Assembly: GCA_000231825.2 (NCBI GenBank)
Contig: JH720357.1
Coordinates: 179,896-243,895, forward strand
Direction of reading: 5' to 3'
Length of the DNA: 64,000 bases
Source: Tetrahymena elliotti 4EA
Lineage: Eukaryota > Ciliophora > Oligohymenophorea > Hymenostomatida > Tetrahymenidae
In this document: positions 37,651-49,446 of the stretch, piece by piece
Numbering within the stretch: position 1 is the stretch's first letter
Layout of the letters: every line of letters starts with the position of its first letter
Position numbers and translations under genes: made by a program
Notes under the pieces: generated by a model
Told to the model about the DNA's origin: nothing
Databases searched by the model: none
What the model saw: only the letters and a program-made list of their open reading frames with translations

Positions 37651-40600
37651 ATGGGATAAAAATAAGTGGCATGTTTAGAAGAAAAAACCATTCAAGAATT
37701 TCTTTCGAATTATCAATATCAATTTCAAAAGGTACTAGATAAAGGGGATTTCTCTTATGTGGTGAGAGCCTTTTCAGATAAATTGTAGTCTTATGTAGCA
37801 ATTAAAGTTCTAAAAGATGTTAAGGAGCAAAACCAAATCTAATTAAAAAAATTAGAGTAAGAGGTTTAGATTCACTAAAAATTAAGGGCGAGAAATATTT
37901 CTTGCAGATAATTGAATAGATTTAAGATGAAAAACTTGGGTTAGTTGCTATAGTTACTGAATTTTGTGATTGTAACTTTCATTTATGATCAAAATTAGTA
38001 ATCAATAAACTTTATTATGTAAATCTTAGGTAATTTAACAACAATACTAAACCTAAACAAGTTTAACTATGAATAAGTCTTAGTTTTGGCTTACTAATTA
38101 CTGAATGGTGTGATTATACTTTAAGAAAAAGGTATTGTTCATAGAGATATAATAATACCAGATAACATCTTATTCAGCAAATAAAAAAATCAATTCTTCT
38201 TTGGTAGGAGATTAGTAGCATTATATCAAAAATAAAAAATATTTTATTATTTAAAAGCAATTTGTGGATTATCTAGCTTCACTTCATAAAAAAATAAATT
38301 AGTAAAATGTATAATATTTAAAATTAGTTCATTAATTTAAATCTTTTTTCATTATAAAGTCTGTTATTTGTTCTGATTGCAAAGAATCAAATATCATTAG
38401 ATAGGAATAACCCTAATCATTAAAGGTAGCTAATTTTCTTGCAATCTAATATTCTAAAATAAAAATAATAAACATTATAAATATAAAGGTTGATTTAGTT
38501 TCAATTGGGGAAATACTAATTGAAGCTCTTATTTAGAGAAGACTAACTGATTTTGAAAGGATAGAATTGAAAACCTAAAGCTTAATAAATGCTATCCCTT
38601 TACTAAAATACTATGAATAGTCAGAATTTATTAATGAAATACTTGCAAAAATGGTAGAACCCAACTAAGAGATTAGACCGTAACCAATAGCTTTGCTTGA
38701 CAAATTAAATTCTTTTGCTATTAATAATAATTCTCTTAGAAGCCTAAGATTATCAAAGGAGCAAAGAAGGCTTTCTATAGGCAAATTTAATATTGGTGAA
38801 ATCATTGATGCAATTGATTTTGATATTCTTGAAATATATTTAGGGTAAGATTTTCATTTCAAAAAATCAAAATTATTTTTTAAAATGTAGAGATTGAAAT
38901 TAAAATCTTATTAAAATATTTTGATAAAATAAAAAGCTTATGATACCTTATATATCATTCATTTTTCTAACATTCAATTTTATTATTATACACTCAATCA
39001 TATTCAGTGCAAATTAAAACCAATAATAAATACATGTACATTTATTTTTTGAATAGTGGAAATAATATTGATGCAGAAAAAGCAAAAAATATGTTAAAGA
39101 ACTTAGAACTATGCTATAATATTCGTACTTTGAATCTCGATTTAAGGTAATTTCTTAATATTAATTTAATATGAATTTTTAACCAAGTGAAGATAAACCT
39201 ATTAATCAAAGAAAGTAAATTTTAAAACGCAATTATAAGATTTGGATTAAATTTAAATTTTGACGAAAAATTAATTTTTTGTGTTATAAATTTTCTTATT
39301 TTATTTAAAGTTGGAATAATCTAGATGAAGAAGGAGTAAAAAATATTGGAATGAGCCTTGGAAAGCTCTAAAATATAAGTTCTTTGAGTCTCAATCTCAA
39401 GTAAATTTATTAAACATTAATTATGTCAGGTTTTTTTAGAGTAAAATTAAATAAAAGAGAAATAAAATAAATATGTGAATAATTTAATAGCTTTTAATAG
39501 AAAATTAATGGAGATTAAATCGATCTATTTACTTACTTCATATTTTCCATTTTTAAATTATTTATCAATTTTGAAGATAAATGCAAATAAATTTGTTATT
39601 TTGAATAGCAAAACTAATCTTAATTTAGAAGGAATAAAAAATATTGGAATGAGCTTAGAAAAGTGCTAATAAATCAGTTCTTTGAATCTCTAATTCAGGT
39701 AATTTATTAAACAATATTTTAAGTTGGTCTTATGTCAATTGATCATTTATTAGTTCAGAAAAAAAACTTTTAAAGAATTTAAATGAAAGTTGTTTTCTTT
39801 TTATTAAATCAATCACTTTCAAAATAATTCAAACAATTCTTATTAAATCAATCACTTTCAAAATAATTCAAACAATTCCTTTATTTTTGAGTAGTTAAAA
39901 TAATATTCGCACATAAGGAATAGAATATATTAGAATGAGCTTAGAAAAGTGCACTAATATAAGCTCTTTTGGTCTCAGTTTATAGTAATTTTTTCATGTT
40001 TATTTATTTGCTTTTATTTTTAAGGATACTATTGATAGAAAATAAGTAGGATGTATTTAAGATATTAGTAAAAATAAATGCTTCTTTTAATAAAACATTT
40101 TTTATTATTTTCTTTACTTTTTTCAATTCATTTTATCATTATCAAAAAAAACTTTATATTATGTGTAGTCAAAATAGAATGGGAGTAGAAGGAGCAAAAA
40201 GTATTGCAATGATCTTAGATAAATTTGAAAATTTAAGTACTTTGTATCTCGATCTCGGGTAACTTTATTAAATATTAATTTAATTAGACTTTAAAAATAT
40301 TTATAAAGAACAAAAGAAAGAAAGAAAGAAAGTAAATAGGTAAGTAAAGTGTTAGAAAAAATTTAATCGTTTGCTTAAACATTTATAAATAAATCAAACA
40401 ATTAATTAATCGTTCAATTCATTTAATTATTATTTTATTCTTTGCTTTATCCAAAACTAAATAAATTCAAAAAATATGTTATTTCCTAATAGTTATAATA
40501 AAATTGGTGAAGAAGGAGCTTTAAATATTGCAATCAGCTTATAAAAGTGCTAAAATATGAGGTTTTTGACTCTCAATTTATAGTAAATTTATTTGTTTAT

Positions 40601-41215
40601 ATTTTTGAATCAAATTAATTAAGAACAAAAGAAAGTTAATTTATTGATAATAATTAAAAGCATTATTAATTAATTAATCATCTTTAATCCTTTATTTTTT
40701 TTTTTTTCATTCTTTCACTCATTTTTAAAGTAAATTCTAACAATTTTATTATTTTCTGATCAGTGAAAATAAAATTTGTGCAGAAGGAGCAAGCCATATC
40801 GGAAAATGTTTATCAACATTTAAGAATATCAGTATTTTAAATATCTTTTTAAGGTAATTTTATTTACTTCGGTTTTTAAGAAGATTGCTGATAAAATAAA
40901 AAAAAGAAAGAATGAAAGTTCATCAATAAATTAAAAAAAATAATATAAAAGTAAAATATACTTCTTGAGATTAATTGATTAGTAAATAATTAAACAATTA
41001 ATTTATATTTTTCTTTATGAATTTGCTTTTTATTTCTTTTTTGCTTAATTTCAGCTTACTTCATTTACTGATTGATTCATTTTCAAAATAAGCTCAAACA
41101 AATATTTATTTTATTTTCTGAGTAGTTAAAATAATCTTGGTGATTAAGGAGCTAAAATTATAGCAGAAAGCTTAATCAAATGTCAAAAGATTTATTATTT
41201 GAATCTGGATTTGTC
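37651..41215 (+). CDS. Kinase-like (predicted pseudokinase) protein with leucine-rich repeats
   Basis: Starts MGQKQVACLEEKTIQEF. The kinase N-lobe has DKGDFSYVVRAF and VAIKVLKD (the ATP-anchoring Lys is present). The hinge region LVAIVTEFCDCNLTTILNL is restored by a 52-bp intron. Then comes VLVLAYQLLNGV and the catalytic loop IVHRDIIIPDNILF, where the Lys usual after HRD-x is Ile. The expected DFG place reads FVDYLASLH. The C-lobe VDLVSIGEILIEAL through MVEPNQEIRPQPIALLDKL is conserved. Losing the catalytic Lys and DFG suggests a pseudokinase. After a linker ending ILEIYLG, eight LRR exons follow (listed separately). One junction between strand beta-3 and helix C could not be resolved, and the 3' end beyond 41215 is uncertain: the frame may read through to a TGA near 41503. 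Protein type is secure; the exact gene model is not. Confidence 0.7.
39057..41215 (+). repeat. Eight leucine-rich repeat exons, each 90 bp
   Basis: Exons at 39057-39146, 39311-39400, 39609-39698, 39895-39984, 40169-40258, 40493-40582, 40764-40853 and 41126-41215. Each is exactly 90 bp, begins with the third base of a codon and ends after two bases, so every one encodes 30 residues and can be added or lost without a frameshift. The consensus is roughly S-x-N-N-I-x-x-E-G-A-K-x-I-x-x-S-L-x-K-C with x-N-I-x-x-L-x-L-x-L after it, an RNI/NLR-type LRR. Introns between them are 164-324 bp, begin gtaa and end tag, aag or cag. All eight frames are open, which argues that they are under selection. Confidence 0.85.
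39801..39878. repeat. Perfect 39-bp tandem duplication in an LRR intron
   Basis: The sequence starting ttattaaatcaatcacttt is present twice head to tail (39801-39839 and 39840-39878) inside the intron between the third and fourth LRR exons. It looks recent because the copies are identical. Confidence 0.85.
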
Positions 41216-43080
41216 GTAATTTTTTTTAATTTTGATTAAATATTTTAAAAGAAGATAATAATAAATTCAAAAGAAAAAAAGTAAATTATACTACTAAACC
41301 TCTTTTAGTTAAATATTTATTAAGATAGTTATTTTTTTAAAATTTAGTTAAAATAAAGTCTAAAATAATTACTAAAAAGATATTGAGAAAATTTTAAAGA
41401 GGAAAAGAAAGTAACTTAAAAATATAGAATATTTTGAAAAAACTCAAAATAATAGCTAGATCCATACCATTTTTAAACTTTTTGAGATTTGTTTGTTTGT
41501 TTGATACTTTTTTCAAAATTTAAAAAATTAATTTGTCATTGATTTAATGCTTTTTACTCATTTTATGTTTTAAAAAATAACATTTTTTCCTTTTGAAAAG
41601 AAAATAAGATTTCTATATTTTGTTTTATATTAATTTATTTGTTTCTAAAAAGTAATTTAAATTTAACACGAGAAATAAAATTGGTGCATTTAACCTGATT
41701 TTTTTATAAAAATCAATAAAATTAAAGAGAATAAACATTAAATAAAACGTTTATTTTTTTCTTTTAAACTCAAAAATATAATAATCAATCTAAAAAATCA
41801 TGAGAAAGATAATGGAATAAATAATTTATGTAACATTAAATTTAATTGAGTTATCTAACATCCAATTCACTCATTTTTCAAAAAATTTAATTTTTCCCGA
41901 AAAAATTAAAGAGAAGCTAATAATAATTGTTGAATTTTCTTGGAAAATAAAACCTTAAAAATAAAAGGCTTATCAAAATATAGTAAAAGTAATTAAATCT
42001 TAAAAACCTAAATAAAGAAGCATGCAAAATCTGTAAAATTAATTGGATAGATTTTCTAAAAATGACTAAATTAAGTTATAAAAGCTCTTGAAAATATTAT
42101 TTTCTTGATGAGGTAAAGATATTATCATCATTCTATTTTTCATAAGTCCTTTTAAAAATCTGAAGAATAGAAAAAACTAACTCCAACCAAATTTTTGCTC
42201 AATCTCTCTCTGTCACTTATATAGAATAAATTGTAAAATATTTTGACATTCTTCATCTTACAAAATTAATTTTAATTTAAAATCATATTCATTCAATTTT
42301 TCATAAATCCTCTATCTCAATAATTCCTCACTTCTCCCTTCAATAGAATTGGAAGATGAATTTTGAATGATAAATACATTTTTTATTTATATATTTATTC
42401 TTTATCCTATAAAATTAATTTTCGTATAATTCTGATGAATAATTTTTAAATTATTTGATATTTATTTACTTTTTCAGATAAAATGAGAAAACTCATATTA
42501 ATTAGTGTTCATGGCAAAATTTCAGAAAGTTGAAAATATTTTTAAATTACAATAAAGATAATGTTTATTTTTCTCTTTTAAAAGGTTTTACAATAATTCT
42601 TGAATAAATAAATGTTTTATTTTACATGAATTAAAAATTGAGTTTTTTGTGAGTATCTTAAAGTTAGTAATATATGCAAATTATTGACATAGAGATAAAC
42701 AAACAAATTATCATGTAAATTGATATTTTTAGTATAATTAAGAATTTAAGTTATATAATTTGATAGAAACTAAAAGCTATAGTTTTGTTCATGGATTAAG
42801 AAGTTTTTAACTGAAGTTAAGGAAGCGCTTAAGGTGTTTTGTCCCTCCTATAATTCATTTTTATCTATTTTATAGCCTTTATTAATACTAAAAATTCGTT
42901 GCTTTTTTTATATAAATCCTTTTGATTTTGCAAAATCGTCATACCAACTAAAAATTACTCAAGAGATAATATAAACTTTGAAGAAAACGATGCTTTTATA
43001 CTTTTTAATAGAATTTAAGATTAATTATTAGTTTTTACTATTACTTAAATGTTTGAAAATAATCTTAATGCTATACTTTT
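41216..43080. other. AT-rich region with a possible decayed LRR exon
   Basis: No complete gene seen. At about 41669-41745 the plus strand reads RNKIGAFNLIFLQKS and IKLKRINI, resembling a shortened LRR exon (S-x-N-K-I-G ... L-x-K), probably a dead ninth repeat. The rest is A/T-rich and separates the LRR gene from DPY30. Confidence 0.45.
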
Positions 43081-43482
43081 TCACTTTTTCTGCTCTTGAG
43101 CTTATGCATTTTCAGGATTGTTAGCTAATAAATATTAAGCGACAAATTCAATAGGATTGGCAGGTCTATTTTATAATATTAATAAATTACAAATCAAAAA
43201 TTTCTAATTTTATCATAATATCATTTTAGTTTAAAAAATTAACTAAAATTTTATTTACCTTTCTCTTACTAATTCAGTCAAACTCTATAAGAGTAAGGGG
43301 ACCACAGTTTAATCTAAATAAGATCTAATTGGCAAGTTTTAGAGACTGTTTTTCTTCTATTTTTATAATTAAAAACAAATGAAAGCAATAATTTTGTAGA
43401 AAAAGTAGAATTCATATTTAAAATATTCAAAATTTATTTGTTGCTTCAAAAAAATTACATCTTCTTCGGTCTTATCGCTCAT
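43081..43482 (-). CDS. DPY30: Dpy-30 homolog
   Basis: Small dimerisation module, a core subunit of SET1/COMPASS histone H3K4 methyltransferases; Dpy-30 domains also occur in axonemal proteins. Exons 43459-43482, 43259-43356 and 43081-43165 join in phase (68 aa). Exon 1 encodes only MSDKTEED. Then come NSLQNLPIRSYLDQTVVPLL, LLQSLTELVRERPANPIEF and VAQYLLANNPE, the full Dpy-30 motif with the conserved RPxNPIEFxAxYLLxNNP. The tail is short (NAQAQEQKK). With almost nothing outside the motif it looks like the stand-alone COMPASS subunit rather than a flagellar fusion. It is too short and too spliced for a standard ORF search. Identity is near certain. Confidence 0.93.
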
Positions 43483-44529
43483 TTTGCTTTATTTTCTTTT
43501 GAATGTTGTTTATTACAAACTTCTTTCTTTTAAATTCTTAATTTGAAATTATTTAATTATTATCTATTATTACCAATGAAGAAACAAAACAATCAAATAA
43601 ATAAATTCTTTGTTTTATTTATTGCTTGTTATTAATGAATGAATGAAAAACAAATACCATTACTAGGGATAAAGCAAACTACCTTTCTATCATTCTAAAT
43701 CAAAGTTATCATTTTTCTTTAGGATGAATAATACACATTTTAATATCTATAAACAAAACTTAAATTTCTTTTATTTATCTTTTATATTTTTTAAGTTTCT
43801 TTTTTTAAATATTAGCTAACTTTAGACATTTCAACAAATTTTAATCTTAAAACACTTGATAAAATATTTCTGAAATTCGTTATGTTAAATCAATTATTTT
43901 AATATTATATTTTGAATGAAAAGGATAATTATTAAATAAACTTTATATTTTCATATTTGATTGTTAGTTAAGATATATCATTATAATAACATTAAAATGT
44001 TCAAATCATAAAAAGATTTGGAAATATGATTTTATATTGCTTAAAAAATAAGCAAACAAAGATATTAACTAGTTATCAAACATTAAATTCTAATAATTTT
44101 TGAAAACTAACTGATATATTTTGATTAAAATTAATTGGATTTATCAAAAAATGAAAAATCTTTTTTAAAACTTATTAAATAATTTAATAAGCTGATAAAT
44201 TAATTTTAGGTAAGTAAGTATTTTTCAATTTATTTAGCAACGCCCCCCTCTCCCCTCTCCCCTTTTACCAATTTTGATTTAGATTTTTGGATATTGAGGA
44301 TGGGTTAGGTAAGCTCTTAATAATTGAGGATTTAAATTTAACTAAAAATAAAAAATTAAATAAAACTCATTTTTTAGTAGTTTTTTCTTTATTTTTTAAA
44401 TAATATTTTAAATTAATAGGCAAGATGTGAGAAATTATATAATGGAAGATTTAAAAATAGTGTATAGTTATTTGAATTAATATAATCTATAATAATTTAT
44501 TCCCGAAAGATTTGAAATTATACTTTCAA
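43483..44529. other. Intergenic region with a C-rich tract
   Basis: No gene seen. The tract cgcccccctctcccctctcc with cc following at about 44241-44262 is exceptional in this A/T-rich DNA. It lies about 270 bp beyond the 3' end of the carboxypeptidase gene, where the transcribed strand would carry G-runs. Confidence 0.6.
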
Positions 44530-47500
44530 TCATTCTTGTTATTGTTATTAGCTAATTTTAGGCTAAACATTTGTAAATGATCTTTTGCGACTGTAGACTA
44601 TTTCATATTTATTTTGAAGTTTTTAATTAAAGAATTACTCAGATGCAATAATGTCTTTATCAAAAACTTATGTTTGGTTAAGCTTTTTTGTCTAGATATT
44701 GGACTACTTTTATTGTTGTTGTTGTTAAAAAATTTATTGCTTTTAATTTGAATAATTCGGTTATAAACTCTTAATTTAGAAATTGCTGATTGTGTGTTCT
44801 TAAGATGTTATTTTGAATGGAGATACTTTTTCAGAATCTTTCACAAATGATTTAGGTCTTTCTATCTAATTTTTTTACTGGTTATTATTGTTGTTGTTAG
44901 TTGTAAAGTTATTAGTGGTATAATTAAAAATGTTATTGTTTGTTTTACTCTTGTAGTTACTTAATTAATTTTAAACAATTTGGTTATTAAATATGTTCAA
45001 ATTACTATTCATAAATACCAAATTGTACATTTAATCAGTGCTATTTGGTTATTCTTTTGGTTTTTTATTTCTATTTACATCAGATGATTGTTATAATTAT
45101 TATTCATTGGTTCTTTATTTTAAATTGCTTGTTTACCCCATTTTACCATAATTAGTCTCATTTTATATTTTGTTCTTGATTGGGTTTTATGATGCATAAA
45201 ATTAAGTCTAGTTATCATATGCTACTCTTTCAGGTGTTTTAGTATTTTTGTTTTAAATTTAACTATGGGTAAGATATTCCTATTAAAATAAGTAATTATT
45301 TAGACTAGGAATAAATTCGTTCTATAGATCACTATCTTAGATTTCAGTTTGCTATTTAGTATTGCTTTGGAAGTTGTTAGAAGAATGTACTTCAGGCTCA
45401 GTTCTTATTGAATTTTACTTTTTCTGGTCTGATTTAATCTATGCTGATGTTATTTATCTATTTAGAATTCGTTAATTAGGACTAGGACTATTTTATGATA
45501 AAACTGTCTTCATTTTTCTAGAAATTAAATTTTATTAATGCTATTAGATATATCTTTATAAATTTGATATTTTATATCCAGTTAAAAATTAATTTGTTCT
45601 ATTTTTATATGAAGAATTGCTATTTAAAAATTAATTTGTTTGTTGAATTTCTGCTACTAAGACTTATTAACTTGCATCATATTTTGCATTTTAATTTAAA
45701 AAATGTATGTAGGAATTCTTAGTTTGATTTCTAGGATTACCAGAATAGATTGTAGCAACTAAAGATGCCTGAGTTTCACTAAATTTATTTGTTTAAAATT
45801 GTGAAAGATAATTTGTATCTTTTATCTAATTGATGTCATTTTAATAATTATTATCAATTTATTCAAATTGGTTCTCATAAAAATTTTCTTATTGTATTTC
45901 TCTTTGATTTTTAGAATAAAATCTAACATTACTCTTGTTCATTTAATCTTCAGAAATGACATTTTATTTATCACTTTCATTTCTGTTGATTGCATTGCTT
46001 GATGCTTGATTTCTCATTGGTTGAGGAGTTTAGCTTTTTCTATTTTTACTAAAATGATTTGAGTTTCTTTAACCACCATTCTCAATACTTTTTTATATTG
46101 CGTCCTCTAAATTTTACTTTTACTTTTCCTCAGCAATTTCTTTTTGCTGTTAAAGTTTGTGTTGATGCAAAATTTAATTTTTTTATAATTAATTTTTTTC
46201 ATTTTGGTAATAAATATATTTTTGTTTTTGAGGTAAATTGGCAGACAGAGGAGTGAACTCATTTATTTAGTTAATTTAAGGTTAAACATTGTTGTAAATT
46301 AATGGAGAATTTTCAGGTTGAGTTCTGATAGGAGTTTTTTTATTTTATGTATTGATAAAATTGTATACTTTAGGTGATGCATCAGACTCTTATATATCTT
46401 ATTATCCTTTAAGTAGAGATTATTTATTTGATATTTAAGTTAAAGGTCTACTTGGATATTTTTTTAATTCCTTTAGATCTGATTAAATAGCTTTTTCATC
46501 TTTTTTCTCTTTCTCTCTAATAGGAGATTTTGAAAAGTATTTTGTTATAACTAGTCTATTTTAAAATGAACTTGCAGTTCGCTTTCTTTTCTTTTTTTGT
46601 TGTTATTCATCATTTGTAGGTAAAAGTGATTATAACTCTTTTTCATCTAAATTGTCGCAACTAGGCTAGCTGTCAGACCCATCACTTTCACAATCTTCTT
46701 AATTTTTAGAATTTTGATACAATTCTTATAAATCATCCAAGCTTATATTATATTTTTTTAGATTTTCTATTTTCTCATTTGAGAATCTGCATAAAATTGA
46801 CTTAGCCAAAGACACCCCTATTTCCTTCAAATCTTCAATATTAAAATGCATTAGCATACTTGAAGGTCCACAAAATGATGTCTCAATTGTAAAGATATTT
46901 TCAATATTAAGATCTCTAAATAGAGTTTATCTAGAAGTGGATTCTTTGTTCTTATACATTCTAAAATCACAGCTTTTTAAATCAAAAAAAGGATTAATCT
47001 TGCTTATGATGAAAGAGAATTCTCTAACCTTATATTTTAAATAAATTTGCTTAAAACCTTTACAAAATAAATAAATTTTACTTAATAAAAATCATTTTTC
47101 TCTTCACATCCATAGAGGAAAAAATCTTTTCTCCTAGAATGTCCATGGAGATCACAATAAAGTATTAATGGATAGTTTTCATTTAATTCATAAATAGCTC
47201 TCTTAGTATAGTAAATCTCAGGGTGAACGTTTTTAGTAGGAAATTTCCACCTTCTATTCAAATCACATCCTGCTAAAGAACATCTGTAATTCCCATGAAT
47301 AACCCCATCTGGATTCAGCATAGGAACTATCTTAAAAATGAATTACTCCCTCAATTAAAAAGCTTCTTATGTATCTCTATTTATTTCATAGAAATTCATT
47401 GAAAATACAAAATCAAATCCATAAAAAATTAATTTCTCAAAGCTTTTAAATCATAAAACATATTAAAATTTTTTTCTTTATTTGGCTCCTTCAAGTCAAA

Positions 47501-49446
47501 AAGATTGTTAATAACCTTTGAAACATAGATCAATACTTTGTCCTTACCGATGAAATTTATATATTTTTTTTATTGATTATCTTTAAAAATATTAAATTGT
47601 AAAATATATTGATTTTTTTCTTCTTTTTTTATTTTGATTTTTAATAGCATTTATTATTAGCTGAGAAATGGTGTTTTTTTAACTTTCTCTTATTTCCTAA
47701 ATAAAATTCACTTTTTCAAATCATATTTTTTGAATAATTTTTAAAAATTTACTTTAATAAATAATTTTTAATTTCTTGTTTATCAAAAAATTTCTTGTAA
47801 TAAAAATGAACAAATTTCTGTAAAAAATAGTTTTTGTTTAGTGAAGATTTTAAAAAAACATAATTTTACCCTGTTAAAAAGTTTATAAAGCCTTCCAAAA
47901 CATAATTGGATACTGTTTCTCCTGGATGAACTCTGGAAGTAATGAAGATTGCCTTTTTTTAGAGATCTTTGTTTTGCTGTGTGATAGGGTTTGTTATTGT
48001 AATTAGGAAAAGTTAGTTACCAAGAAGAGTGCTACATAGAGAACGCATTGAGAAGAAATTATAATTTTGAAATAAGATGGAATTAAGATATTTTTATAAT
48101 TAAGAGTAAGTGTATGGAATACTGTATGCGAAATATGTTTCATCATCATCATATTCAAAGTCATATGCAAACTGTAGTAAATAAGAAAATTTTCCATTTT
48201 GATTAGTTGTAAACTAACTTATGCCCTTTTGTATTGTAGATGAACTATATTTAATGTTAAACCCTGATTTATGCCAACCAATGCCTAAACTTTCAAGCTT
48301 TTTTTTGCTAAAAACAGAAATCTTCATTCCATTTTAGAACAATGAGTCTTTTTTGTAAAAATTTCCAATTGTAAATTAAACCTTGGAGCATTTAATTTTA
48401 TTAGTGACTTTAAAATAGAACCACTGAGTGTAACCATTTGTATTTAAATCTTGTTACACTAATAAATTATATTTTTATTCACTAAGCATATATGCAGAAG
48501 CAAGATTACCACTTTCAAACTGGCTGTCAAATACTAAGTTTTCATTTCTTGTATTAGAATGTTCTTAAAAGGTCATATGTCTCTTGCTTTGTGTATCTTT
48601 AATAACTTAAATTCTATTCTACAAGTTAACAAGCATGTGCTGATTTTACTTTTTATATATCAGCCTTGTCCTCTAAAATTCCTCATTCTACTAGTAAAAC
48701 TAGCAAGCTGTTTAATTTTTTGTATTCTCAAAACTAACTTGTTCATTTTACTTCTTTTCTTTCACTTTTTACTTTTATTTGATTTACTTTGCTTACTTTT
48801 CAACCCATTCTTTTTCTTCTTAATTTACTTTTTGACTATCTAAGCTTTCTTCTTATTCATTCTTTTCACACAAATTAGATGATTGAGATGAAGACTTAGA
48901 CATATTATTTAGCTATTCATTCACATTCTATTACAATTTACTTTACTATAGCTTATTCTCATAATCTGAATTTAAAGGTTCCCTGCAACTTTATTATCCC
49001 AATACTAAAAATTCTTCATCTTATTTAAGCTAAAATATACTTTAAACGCTATTAAATTTGATTTAATCTTCTTTTTGAGATTTGTCTCGAATTGGATTTG
49101 CTTCTGGCAACAGATTCAAAAAGGAATATGAACTCATTTTGTTTTTTTTCAAAATCTAAGAACTTTCTTCAAAGGTTATTGAATGGGCTGAAGAGGATGG
49201 ACTCTTATCCTTATTTTATTTGCTTTCAATTAAATCATTTTGGGAATCAGAATCATATTATGAATGCTACTACTACTACTACTATTAAATCTATTCAGCT
49301 TTGAGTTTTTAGTATGCTTCTTGGTTAAAACTTTTGATGATTTTATTCTTAAAAGAGTTAACTTTATCATGAATTGCTTCATTGAAGTTGCTTTAATTCT
49401 AATTTAAATCAGCTGAATTTTTAGAAGGCGAAAGTAAAAGGTTCAT
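44530..49446 (-). CDS. Cytosolic carboxypeptidase (CCP/AGBL family, M14)
   Basis: Zinc carboxypeptidase of the family that trims polyglutamate chains from tubulin, so a likely regulator of ciliary microtubules. Exons 47870-49446, 47082-47376 and 44530-47028 join in phase (1456 aa). Residues 1-about 280 are Gln/Ser-rich. The CCP N-domain follows ([28 protein letters not shown]), then TSRVHPGE (zinc His and Glu), [40 protein letters not shown] (third zinc ligand) and FTIETSFCG with the presumed catalytic Glu. From about residue 730 to the end the protein is one exon of Asn/Gln/Ser/Lys-rich low-complexity sequence, about 700 residues, with no domain I recognise. The catalytic set looks complete. 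Substrate is inferred from the family. Confidence 0.93.
47377..47869 (-). other. 493-bp intron of the carboxypeptidase gene
   Basis: The donor gtaaaat splits a Gly codon after INFLT; the acceptor aaatag precedes DTQEAFQLREQF. Removing it restores the family sequence across the junction. It contains a misleading coding-like stretch ([17 protein letters not shown]) that could be a skipped or cryptic exon. Confidence 0.65.

Noticed and set aside
37651..38500. Kinase part looked like a pseudogene with frameshifts and TGA codons
   Set aside because: A 52-bp GT...AG intron removes the worst shift and restores the hinge sequence in phase, and further introns explain the breaks before the C-lobe. 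Intact LRR exons downstream also argue for a living gene. One junction remains unresolved, so the kinase part is described as a predicted pseudokinase rather than a dead gene.
48559..48843. 94-codon leucine/phenylalanine-rich plus-strand frame that looks like a membrane protein
   Set aside because: It is the antisense of a Lys/Gln-rich part of the carboxypeptidase gene; the hydrophobic look comes from reading AAA/AAG codons on the opposite strand.
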